Below, in pieces: positions 22,168-32,412 of a DNA stretch of 64,000 nucleotides. Source of the DNA: Turnera subulata (Eukaryota > Streptophyta > Magnoliopsida > Malpighiales > Passifloraceae); NCBI GenBank assembly GCA_028386065.3, contig JAKUCV010005716.1, positions 65,708-129,707 of the forward strand. The letters are read 5' to 3'. The notes under the pieces are model-generated. The model made no database searches, was not told the origin of the DNA, and worked only from the letters and a program-made list of their open reading frames with translations. The translations under genes were made by a program, and so were the position numbers. The first letter of the stretch is position 1. The number at the start of each line of letters is the position of its first letter.

Positions 22168-23734
22168 TGTGAATACCCGACCCAAAATCACTTGGGCCTA
22201 TTCACCTAATCCTTTCACCTTCTTCCTCGGGTCAATCCCATGACATTGGAGTCGCCATCCAAGTTTTATTAAGGACAAAGCTTGGGAAAAACCTTCATGT
22301 GACTCCTTTAGGCTACATGGTCATGGCGAACTAAAGTCATGGAATCGGGGGTTCATCACAGATGGGAAGGTGTTAGGCACCCATCCGTGTTGGGTCGAGT
22401 CTACGTGCAATTGTAAAATGCAAATATGCCTGGTGCAGGTGTGCATGTGCGGAAAGCAAAGAGAAGGGGAGAAGAAGAAGATTTGGCTTGCATCCCGTTG
22501 TAAACCCAAGACTACCTACGTACCTGAGTGATCGGGGTCAAAGCCACGTAGTTCTAAACATGGCACTAATTGGCTACTTAAATCATCAAAAGCAACAGCA
22601 TACAATCAGCAAAAAAATCAATCAACAGAGTTTAGTGTTACCTCCTATAGCCCTCCTCTAGCTCCTTGCAATGGGTCGAGTTCTACACTCACCTTCTTGC
22701 CGTTCTTAAGCTCAATGGTTGGTCCTCTTCTTGACTCCTCCTTGCCAATCTACTGCTATTGTCTCCCACGAAATTCCTCCAGAGTTTCTACCTAAAAAAG
22801 TGTTCCTAAGATTGGACAAGTAGAGTTTCTCCAAGCACTCAAGGCTTGTAGGTGTGTATGTGAGAAAAGTCTGTGATCCTCTGAAATATGTGTGAGGGGT
22901 CCTATTTATAGTGTTCGGGGAAGCCTAGGGGTGTGGACCTGCTTAATGGCGAAGATTTTGCCCGAAAATCTGGTCCAAAATTGCGTAAAATCAAAATTTG
23001 AAACAAAATCGGAGATTTGGGCGAATCTGGGAAGCCATGATGACCGTCAGTGCCGGCGGTCTTGAGTGGATGCCCGCCAGCACCAGGCGGTCGTTGCGAG
23101 ATGACGGCCGGTTGCCCCGCATGTCACTCGTTCTTTCCATTTTCGACTCCCAATCCCCCTAATTCAGCCCTGAATTGATCCTACCGCGTAATCAACCCCT
23201 AATGAAACCAGAATCACTCAATTACTTGATTATTACTCCCCTAAATCATTCCATAATTGATTGGTTACACATTGACACCTATTTTGAGTAAAATCATACC
23301 AAAAACACAAAATCTAATTAAATGATGATTTAACTCTGATTTTCCACGAAAATCAGAGCTAAAATTAACCTGCAAGAAATGTGTTAGTGGGCTAATCAAA
23401 CTCTGGAGAATTAACTCGTGTCCTTAAATCCATTCTTAACACAAAAATAAATCATCTCAATATAATTGGGTTAGAGAATAAATAAAAGGCCCAAGCAATA
23501 TATTCCAACCTAAATAAACCTTATTATGTATTTTATCCTAAGGTCAAATCATCTCATTAATCCTAGAATTCAAGTACGTGAAGGTCCAAGTTACCGAAAT
23601 ATATCATTTCTACTATGTTAAATTCTTGACATGTCTTACTCTTGGGAATGAATCATCTCATCAATTCAAGGCTCAAGTATGCTCAAAAATCTAATTTTAG
23701 TAGAAGAATTGCTGGTCAAATTTGGGCTTTCACA
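22168..23734 (-). repeat. 5' LTR of B2 (1.57 kb)
   Basis: TG...CA bounded (TGTGAATACCC to GGGCTTTCACA). On the minus strand it holds TATAAATA (plus-strand TATTTATA at 22903-22910), a GACCGCC/GGCGGTC cluster (23040-23115) upstream of it, and three TGAGATGATT motifs near the U3 start (plus-strand AATCATCTCA at 23446, 23546 and 23650 approximately). Confidence 0.88.
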
Positions 23735-23895
23735 GCTGGTTGTCTTTTCGTTCTCCTGGTGGAAGATTAGAGCTGGCTGCTTGCTCCTGGTTTGGGCCAT
23801 GCACCACCTGAAAACATCAAACTTGGAAAAAGAAAAGGGGTAAAATATAAAAAGCCTAATAAATCAAAAATAAAAAGCAAAAGAATTAAGCGCCA
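23735..23895 (-). other. Leader of element C
   Basis: Short C sequence left between its PBS and the point where B2 inserted. No feature beyond A-rich sequence. Confidence 0.7.
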
Positions 23896-23914
23896 TTCCC
23901 CGGTAACGGCGCCA
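23896..23914 (-). other. C primer binding site (tRNA-Asp type)
   Basis: The minus strand reads TGGCGCCGTTACCGGGGAA. It differs at about one or two bases from the complement of the plant tRNA-Asp 3' end (CCCCGGCAACGGCGCCA), the primer reported for Athila-type elements. Confidence 0.75.
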
Positions 23915-23920
23915 AACATT

Positions 23921-26003
23921 TGATGTCGTGTCTACTGTCACTGATTCTTTCTGCAAGTGCACAGGGTAGTTATAGTACTTTATCAAGGTCATATCTACAG
24001 GGACTGGGATGAGCCCGTTACTCCTTAATTTAGACAAATTAGGTTTGAGACAATTAATTAGAAGTGGAGAATTAGGTGAGTGTAAATTGAAATCTAAAAT
24101 GAGCTAGAGAATGAAAAGTAATAACAGTGTTGAAGTAGGGAAAGATTAGATTAAGTGAAGTCTTAGGTGTCCGAGGTTCACGTGTCCTGTTTCATGCTTT
24201 AAATTGCTCAACAGCCTCATAACAGGCTGAGCCTGTTTGATGGCCTGTGTTTAATATGATGTCTTGAAGGGGCTCCCAACCAAGTGTACTACAAACGGCT
24301 GTCGATCTTATTGATAGTTCCCTAAGCTTCCATCTACCCCCTGTCACTAGAATAGACGTCCACTTAGAGGTGAAGTTTGGTGTTGGGGCATGTTTTCCCA
24401 CAGTCTCTCCCTATCTTCTTTCGAACGGCTAAGGAGTGAAGGCTGACTATTGTTGGTCCAGCACACTTGGCTTCTCCTTTCGGTCCTTCACCAAGCTGCT
24501 ACTTGACTAAAGTAAGCTTCTCAATAATCAATCAAGAATCAGATTAAAATGGTATTATCTTTTCGACTGTGCTGCACAGGCTGAGCCTGTGTTGAGCCTG
24601 TCGACAACATAAAATCGATTATAAGATTAGTTCTTGCAGGCGCTCTCAACCTATATTGAACCCACTTGTTTTCACTCACAGGTTCCTCCCAAGATTCTCA
24701 CTCATCCTAATGCTTTCGCATTGGTCAAACCAAGGGGATTAAGATTGGTGTTGAGGCTAATTCCTCAATTGGTTCCTAACTCCTGTCAAAAGCAAGAAAC
24801 TAAGGGTAGGTTGTTGAGGTTCCAGTAACTATGGCTTCTCCTTTCGGTCCTTCACCTAGCCACCTATCATCATGCAAGTGTTTGGCCAGAACTCAATCAT
24901 GTATCAAGTGTGCAACAACCAAAACAAGAAAAATGGGTTAAGAGCAAAAGATGAGCAATTTATTACATAAAAATCAGAGACATGTTGCACCCCTTCAACC
25001 TAAGAGGGGTTCTTTAATTCATGCTCAAAATTACAGAAACAATGGGGGTAAAAGATAGTATGATGTTTGGAACAATCTAGAGGTTAGGGATAACACGATT
25101 TCTGCCCAGAAAAGGGTGCAGAATCGTGTTTTCCCTTGAACCCTTTGTTCCAAAACTTCTGCAAGTTTAATGGGTGTTTGATCGAGGGTGAATTCGATGA
25201 TCAGTTCTTCCTTCCTCCTTCCTATTTATAGGCGTGGATCCTCTTCTTCTCTCTTCTCCCACTTGCTGGAAGGCATGGAAGTTGGGCAAGTTGAGTTTCA
25301 GTTGCCCATCTTGCTCCTCGAGATAAGGTACCATGGAAAGTGTGCCGATAGGATGAACTCTTCAGATCTGTAGGTTTTAGAAGACTTTGGGGGAGGATAG
25401 TAGTTTTGTAAGTGCAATATTCTTTGGGTAAAATGATTATTGCCTCTTTTCCATGCAGAAAGTCTTTTCAAATGCTCAGGTTATGATTGCAGAGTTGAAA
25501 GTTTTGCAAGTGGTGAAGCTCTACAAGTGGCTGAGTTCTAAATTCATTCTTCGCTTTTTCTGATCATCTGCAGATTCCACAGGCTGAGCCTGTGCTGGGC
25601 CTGTGGTAAGGCTGTGTGAAATCTCTTTTTATTCTTCTCTGCAATTATCTTCAGCTCCTCTTGCGATTGATGTGGTGGCATGATGGCTTTGTGGATCAAG
25701 GCAAAGGTAGTGAAATCCAGTGAAAATCTTGTGATTCGAGGGGGATTCGTGGCTCTCTACCGATTCTGAAATGAACAGCAGGCTTGAAACAGGCTCATGC
25801 TGTGGCAGAGGTTGTTTCTTCGAATTCTCAAATAAGATCTCCAAGATTCTTCAAAATGCACCTAGAATCACTAATCATATAGTAAGGGACGGAATTTAAG
25901 GAAATATGGTGAAATAATGCAAAGTAAGGTGTATAACCATGATGAGTTGAGAGCAAATATATCTAAAATCATGCCTAAAACTATGCATATTTCATGTGCA
26001 TCA
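23921..26003 (-). repeat. 5' LTR of element C (2.08 kb)
   Basis: Ends are TGATG...CATCA, perfect inverted 5-bp termini. It contains three full ACAGGCTGAGCCTGT palindromes (24221, 24575, 25578). Adjacent sequence at 26004 is the mTERF fragment, so C inserted into that gene. Confidence 0.87.
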
Positions 26004-26395
26004 ACCCACCTCCTCATTCCCCCATCTCCTCTCAGCTCCGCCCCACCCTCGCCTTCCTTCGCTACCTCGGCTTCGCCCTCGATTCCCAATCCTGCCTCCT
26101 CCTTGTCTAAGACGTGGAGCACAACCTCCTCCACAAGATCCGCTTCTTGCAAGGCCTGGGCTTCTTCAAAGAGGAGGTGAAGATGGTGGTGGTGATGTCG
26201 CCAGCCACTTTGACCTATAGCGTGGTGGAGAATTTGGGACCCATGGAAGATTACTTCGTTGGTCAAATAAAAGGGGATTTGAAAGAGCTCAATAGATTCC
26301 TCAAGTACATCTCTTTTAGTTTGGAACAAAAGATTAAGCCAAGGCATCAAATGCTACCCAGCATGGTTTCAGGTTGCTCCTCTCCAAGAAAATGA
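26004..26395 (+). pseudogene. mTERF-like host gene fragment
   Basis: In one plus-strand frame: LAFLRYLGFALDSQSCLLLV, a stop, DVEHNLLHKIRFLQGLGF, VVMSPATLTYSVVENLGP, MEDYFVGQIKGDLKELNRFL and YISFSLEQKIKPRHQML. This is the repeat pattern of plant mTERF proteins (organelle transcription termination factors), especially the FSFSLE.KIKPRH signature near the C-terminus. One in-frame TAA after CLLLV and a frameshift after HQML show that it is not functional. The 5' part is missing because element C sits directly upstream and its far end is rearranged. It is the only host-type coding sequence I find in the window. Confidence 0.78.
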
Positions 26396-26562
26396 AGAGG
26401 ATTGGCAAATTTAGTTTTCAAAATATAAGTGCATAGGAGGTCGAATTATAGATTTGGCAATTGTGCATGCTTCACTTTGATCAGGACACTGTAGCCAAAT
26501 TTAACTTTTAGTTCTTCCTTCATTCTGCCCAATACTGAGGTTGTCAAGAATTGGAAAAGCCC

Positions 26563-28671
26563 TGATGCATGTGCTATCCTGCAAGTGCACAGAGTTGTTG
26601 TAGTACTTTTATCATGGTCGTACCCACAGGGACTGGGTTGAATCTGTTTTCCTTCAATTTCGGACAAACTAGACTTGAAAACAATTAAACAAGAGTGGAT
26701 TGGATGATTAATGATTAAAACTAAAAATGAGCAGTAAGGTAAATATAACAGCAAATTAAACGAGGAAAAGATCAGAAATGGTGAGTTCTTAGGCATCCGG
26801 GGTCCACATGTCCTGATTTATGCTTATAAATTGCTCAGCAGCATCATCACAGGCTGAGCCTATGGGTGAGGCTGTGACTAATTAGATGTCTTGTCGGGGC
26901 TCCCAACCTGAGGTACTGTCAACGGCTTTCGATCTTATTAATAGTTCCTTGAGCTTCCATCTACCCCCTGTCACTAGAGTAGACGTCCACTTAAGGATAA
27001 AGTTCAATGTTGGTGCAGATTCCCACAGTCTCTCCCTACCTTCTTTCGAATGTCTAAGGAGTGAAGGTTGACTATTGTAGGTCTAGCACTCATGGCTTCT
27101 CCTTTCGGTCCTTCACTAGGCTGCTACTAAACTAAGAATATGCTACCCAACAATCAATCAAGAATCAAACTAGGGGTTGTGTTATCTCTTGATTACACTG
27201 TCACGGAATGAGGCTGTGCCCTGATGCTGTCGACAGCAAGGGAGTCAATTATAAGAATGGTTCTTGCAGGCGCTCTCAACCTATACTGCACCCATTTGCT
27301 TTCGCTCACAGGTGCCTCCCATGGCTCTCATCTTCCTGGTGCTTTCGCATAGGTCAAACTCAGGGGACAAAGATTGGTGTTGAGGCTAATTCCTCAATTA
27401 ATTTCTAGCCATGTCACAAGCTAAAAACTAAGAGTTTGTTGTTGTTGTTCTAGTAGCTATGGTTTCTCCTTTCGGTCCTTCACCTAGCTACCGGTGTTCA
27501 TGCATGGGTTTCATCAGAACCTAGACATGGAGAAAGCTCTCAACAACTAAAGCAAGGAATATGGTTAAGAATATGAGCAATTTTATTTCGCAAAAACCAG
27601 ATACATGCTTCCCCCTTCAACCTAATAATGGGTTGTTTAGTTCATAATCAAGGTTACAGAATTGATGGAAGAATGGATTGGCATAGTGTTTTGAACAATC
27701 TGGAGGTTAGGGACAACACGGTTTCTACACAGAAAGACTGCAGAACTGTCTTTTCCCTTGGACCCTTGATGTTTCTGGGTCCCACCTCTGTTCTAAAGAA
27801 CTCTGCAACCAAGGGGTTTGTGGGTGTTGATTCCCGACTCTCCGTTCTCTTCTCCTCTTCTCCCTTTTTGTAATGCACCTCCCTTCTTTTCCTTCTTCCA
27901 ACTTGCTGGAGAGCATGGGTGTTAGGGCAAGTTGGCTCGTCAGCTCCTTCATCGTGTGTGTCAGGATAAGAGCCATGGGGAGCATGATGATATGGTGCAA
28001 TTCGCTGGTCTGCAGCTTTTGAGGAATAATTGGAGGGAATAATGGACTTTTGAGTGGGCAATCCTCTGGCATTCCTCTAGGCATTAAATTATCATTCCCA
28101 CATGCCAAAAGGTCTTCTGAAGCACTCAGGTCGTGTTTTGCAGGCTCCATGTACGGGATGAGCAAGTGGTGCAATTTAATATTGTTCCTATAATTCTGGG
28201 TTTTGCAGGACGTACAGCATGGGGCTGTCGACACACAGGCTGAGGCTGTGCAAGGTTTAATTGCAGTTCTTCTTCAACTTTCCCTTTAATTAATTTCCGC
28301 TTCTTCTGCCGAAGATGAGGTGTCATGAAGACTTCTTGGATCAAAAGTGAGGGCAATGAGCTTCAGTGGAAATCTTGTGATTTGAAGGTGGTTTAAGGTC
28401 TTCGATTGAATTTTCGATGAACAACAGTCTCAGGGACAGGCTCACAGGTTCCACCACTGGCTCATGCTGTGGCTGAGGCTGTATCTTCAAATTCTTCAGT
28501 GAAATCCTCTTGAATTGTTTGAAATGCACCTGAAATCGCTAATCAAACTGTAAGGGATGGAAATTGGAGGAAAATAGTGGAATAATGCATAGGAGGCATA
28601 TAATCATAATGAATTTAGAACAATTTGCGTCCAAAATTTTGCCCTAAACTATGCATATTTCACATGCATCA
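26563..28671 (-). mobile_element. Solo LTR of C type (2.1 kb)
   Basis: Starts TGATGCATGTGC and ends CACATGCATCA. The perfect duplication agccc flanks it (26558-26562 and 28672-28676). It is similar along its length to 23921-26003, for example AAGTGCACAGAGTTGTTGTA and the CTCTCAACCTATACTGCACC region, but clearly more diverged than the two C LTRs are from each other. No internal sequence remains. Confidence 0.9.
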
Positions 28672-28858
28672 AGCCCCCAGAGAGATTTCAATAAGTTTGC
28701 AATACCATGAGTTGGTTATGGTATTTCTAGGTTTCAATTTGAGTTTTACAGGTGAATATCATTTGAACTTATGTAATCATTTTGGTGAAGTGGGTATATT
28801 ATTGGGGCACTTTTGGATTTCAAGCATGCCCTTTTTCTTGTAAATATTTTACCATTTC

Positions 28859-28864
28859 AATAAA
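28859..28864 (+). terminator. Polyadenylation signal of the retroposed sequence
   Basis: AATAAA 15-20 bp before the A-rich tail. Confidence 0.55.
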
Positions 28865-28907
28865 GTATTTCGTTTAGAATAAAAAAAAATAAGATTGGCA
28901 AATTTAG

Positions 28908-29159
28908 ATTGGGGAGAAGGGATTGTTTAAATTAATGTGCGTGGGTTTTGTTTTCAACTTGAATCAAATTAGGCGAATTGGGATAAAATTGGGCCAACCA
29001 GCCAGTATTTTAATTAAAAATTTAGAAAATAATTTTCGTAATTTTGAAAACAAAAATTCTGAAAAAATAGGTGGGTCCCACTATTTTTACCACGTGATTC
29101 CAATTAAACTCCCACGCATGTCAATTAGACCCGGGCAGATGGCCACGTCATCACTCGGG
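28908..29159. other. AT-rich sequence, nothing recognised
   Basis: No gene or known element recognised. It may be original intergenic DNA or the outer part of the element carrying the following tandem repeat. Confidence 0.5.
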
Positions 29160-29278
29160 TTGCCCGAGGTACATAAGAGAGACAACTTGAAACTCAGGGC
29201 ATATAAAAGAGACACAAAAATTCTCGGGTATACAAACGGGACAAATGCAAACTCGAGGTATCAAAAAGGTGTTTGACC
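29160..29278. repeat. Degenerate ~30-bp tandem repeat
   Basis: Three to four units: CGAGGTACATAAGAGAGAC..., GGGCATATAAAAGAGACAC..., GGGTATACAAACGGGACAA..., GAGGTATCAAAAAGG. Each reads (C/G)GAGGTATA-AAA-GAGACA-AA-CTC. Confidence 0.7.
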
Positions 29279-29282
29279 TTAT

Positions 29283-31230
29283 TAAGAAAGGTCTTTGATG
29301 CAAGCTTAAGTCATTTCCATAAAAGAATAGAATTTTGTACATAAAACTAATGTATGCAATTTTCAAAGTGTACAAATGAGGAAGTTTTAAAACATGCAAT
29401 GCATTAGTTAAAAAATCATTTTATGTGTCTAAACTTAGACAAATGCTTGACAAATGACACTCTGCTTTCTAGGGCTCCACGGCAGAGAACATCGATAACA
29501 AAAAGAGTGATTGGTATCAAAATATTTATTTTAGTTCTTTCACATTACTTACAGAAGCATGACTTTTACCAAAAGCATTTAATATTTAAAAACAAAGCTT
29601 TAGTGCTTTTTCTTTGAGAACATGCAATTTCGAAAAAACTGTTTCTTTATGCATCAAAAGTCATTTTCTAAAAAGATGGGTGGATTTGACAAAAGAGTGC
29701 ATCTATAAAAATATTCATGACCAAATGGGTTTTGCAAAAAGTATCATTGAAGATACATGATATCATCATTGAAGGTTTATTTTTGAACTTGAAAGCGTTT
29801 TGATCAATAGAGTTTAGGATTTTCGCATCGAGTACAGAAGTTGGTTTAGGGCCTATCCTAGTGGACATACCCATTTTGTCATTGGAGACCCCTAACATGC
29901 AATGCTAACAAACAAACTTGCAAACAAATAAGAATGCAAACAAATAATGCAACACAATATTTATAATGCAATACATGCAACATAAATAATCAATAAAAGT
30001 GCATAAAAATAAAGGGGTTTCCATACGGTACCGTTAGCGAGTACCGAAACCATTTCAACATTACAACGCGTCAAAATAGCTAGACCAACGACGAATGATC
30101 CAGAGGTTAGTTCGGCATTGCGATGGCATAGAACGGCGAAAATAAAGGGTAGCGATCTGGAATTACGACGCCCTAGAATTGACAATTTGCTAAAATAATT
30201 TCGGCATCATAACGTTACAATAGAAACCCGAAAGTCAACCTTAGATATAGAGAGAGATAAAAGCTCTAAACCGCAAAAGGATGCTTGGGAAGACGATTAC
30301 TCCACGCCCGAATTCCGTTCTTAGAGGGGGACAAGGGAGGTAGAAGAGGGAGAAAATTCAAACCCTTTATTAATCAACTTAGAGCGAAACGTTGTGGAAG
30401 ATAAAAAGTACAAAAATATGCACTAGAGAGCGCGACTCTCGGAGTGAAGAAAATTGAAGGGAGTGGACCCCTATTTGTAGTTTTTCTAAGGAGTGGTGTT
30501 TTCGTAATTACTATCCTAGGGTTTTGCTTATGGCTTCATTAACCAGTCATCATCGCATGGCTTCAGGCTATTTTTGTGACCAGCCGCTCACGAGTTAATG
30601 GCTTCAGGCTATTTTGGTGACCGACCGGTCACCATCGTGACTGTCATGGCTTGAGTTTAGGAAACTACGAGCACGAGAATAGGGCTCCCGGGGCCTAACA
30701 AAATTCCCTAAAAAATATGGGAGGTACGTGTTTGTATCTAGAATATTCTCCTAAAATTTCATGAAATTCCGACGAAAACCCAATTTTTACGGCCAGTACA
30801 AAATCGGACAACTAAGACCGAATAGGGGGATTTTCTGGGCACTAGAAGGCCGGTCGGCCATGCAAGGCCAGGGTGCCCAATTGCGGGCCTTGCATGGCCA
30901 TCTCATGGCTTCAGGCCTTTTTCTTCAACTATGACCGGGATGGCTTCGTTCGTGACTGGGATTGCTTCGCTCATGACCGGGATGGCTGCCCCTGTGACTA
31001 GGATGGCTTCAGGCCAAAATACAAAAATTTGACCACGTTCTCGAAAAAATCCAAGAGAATTTTGGGGGGTCCCGGAATATTTTTAATACGATAACGTGAA
31101 AAGTAAATGGTCCCCATGACCCTCAAAAAAAATATATTTTTTGGGTTTTTAGACTCTAAAATGTGACAGAATGCATACAAAATGCAAGATAGAGATGCGG
31201 AAACAAACAAGCAAAATTTTGATACTAACA
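29283..31230 (-). repeat. Unclassified LTR-like repeat
   Basis: The right edge ATACTAACA (31230) abuts LINE sequence, so the minus strand opens TGTTAGTAT. On the minus strand there is a CTACAAATAGGGGTCC TATA-like element near 30474, GACCG-rich palindromes upstream of it (30616-30633 is GGTGACC-GACC-GGTCACC) and three tandem ATGACCGGGATGGCT-like units (30925-31010). This resembles the LTR layout of Tat-type elements, but I found no matching TSD and the left edge is uncertain. No gene is seen. Confidence 0.4.
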
Positions 31231-32412
31231 CCTGTAAGACGGAACTATTACGAAAGTACTTAGCTTTTAGGATTTTCGCAAACAAATAGTCCTCAGTTTG
31301 AACTAGTCGCCAACACTGTTTGGCTAAGAGGGCTTGATTAAAGCACTGTAGGTCTAAAAAACCCATACCATCCTCCTTTTTTGCATGAACCTTCCCTCCC
31401 ATTTTAACTAGTGAATCCCACATTCCTCCTCCTTTTTTCCCCACTTGAACCTAGAAGTGATAGCATTTATTTCTTGCCATAATGCAACTAGAGGAAAAGC
31501 ACTACATAACATAAGTTGGAATTGCTTGTGCTACAACTTTGATTAGCACTTCTTTTCCCGCAGCCGAGAGAGACTTTTCCTTCCAATTCTTCAATTTCTT
31601 CCATATCCGATCCTTGATTATGGCAAAAACTTATTTTTTTGACCTTCCAAGTACTATGAGCAGCCCCAAGTACTTCCTATGAGATTCCACTATTTTAACT
31701 CTCAATCTTTGCTCAAGCATGATTTTCATCTCCTATGGCACATTTTAGATGAAGGACATCTTTGTTTCGTCAATAATGATTTTTTTCCCTGATGATAACT
31801 CATATAGATTCAAGAATTGGCACAGGACATCTATCTCCGGTGTAGTGGCCCTTACAAATTGGATACTAGCATCTGCAAAAAAAGAGGTGAGATATAGGTG
31901 GAGCTCGGTGGCATACAGAAATGCCATGCAAGTCTCCTCTCTTTTCTGCAAGCCTGATAAGGTTAGATAGACTTTCTGCAGAAAGAAAGAACAAATATGG
32001 TGAAAGAGGGTCTCCTTATCGAAGTCCTCGTGTTGGACTAAAAAAAATTTGTTGGAAATCCATTCACTCTTACAACAAAAGAGCTAGTAGTCACACTTCT
32101 CATAACAAGTTTGACCCACTCCTTATGAAAGCCTAAATAAAGCATCAATTTCGCAAGAAAAATCCACTCTGCCTTATCATATGCTTTACTCATGTTTAGC
32201 TTAAGTGCAACATAGCCTTTCGGTCCAGCTGTTTTTTTTTCATGTAAAGCAAAGTTTCAAAAGCTACTAAAGTATTATCAGTGATGAGTCTTCCTAGGAC
32301 AAAGACAATTTGACTAGGACTAATGATGTAAGGAAGGGTGGATTTCAGTTGATTTGCAATGGATTTGGTAACTAATTTGAAAATTACATTACATAAACTA
32401 ATAGGTCTAAAG

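Larger units (their letters stand above)
15401..23734 (-). mobile_element. Element B2, Tat/Ogre-like, non-autonomous
   Basis: Bounded by TGTGAATACCC at 15401 and TTTCACA at 23734, inside C gag. Flanking 5-mers gcggg (15396-15400) and gctgg (23735-23739) match at four of five positions, consistent with an aged TSD. Order on the minus strand: 5' LTR, PBS, gag, protease, G-patch-like region, then a plus-strand antisense gene, then a damaged 3' LTR. No RT, RNase H or integrase is present. It is the same family as B (38462-59014). Confidence 0.88.
26400..28907 (+). mobile_element. Small retroposed sequence with 15-bp TSD (split by LTR)
   Basis: GATTGGCAAATTTAG occurs at 26400-26414 and again at 28893-28907. 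Between them, once the solo LTR 26563-28671 and its TSD are removed, lie about 365 bp ending in an AATAAA signal (28859), then an A-rich tail at 28879-28890. A direct repeat of 15 bp plus a poly(A) tail is the mark of LINE-driven retroposition. The body looks like the 3' end of an mRNA; I do not recognise its source. Confidence 0.6.

Noticed and set aside
27654..28234. 135-169 aa frames near 27.7-28.2 kb
   Set aside because: They lie inside a solo LTR with perfect TSD; no domains.
29283..31230. Clean solo LTR call
   Set aside because: The right edge is convincing but no matching TSD or left terminus was found, so it is left as an unclassified repeat.
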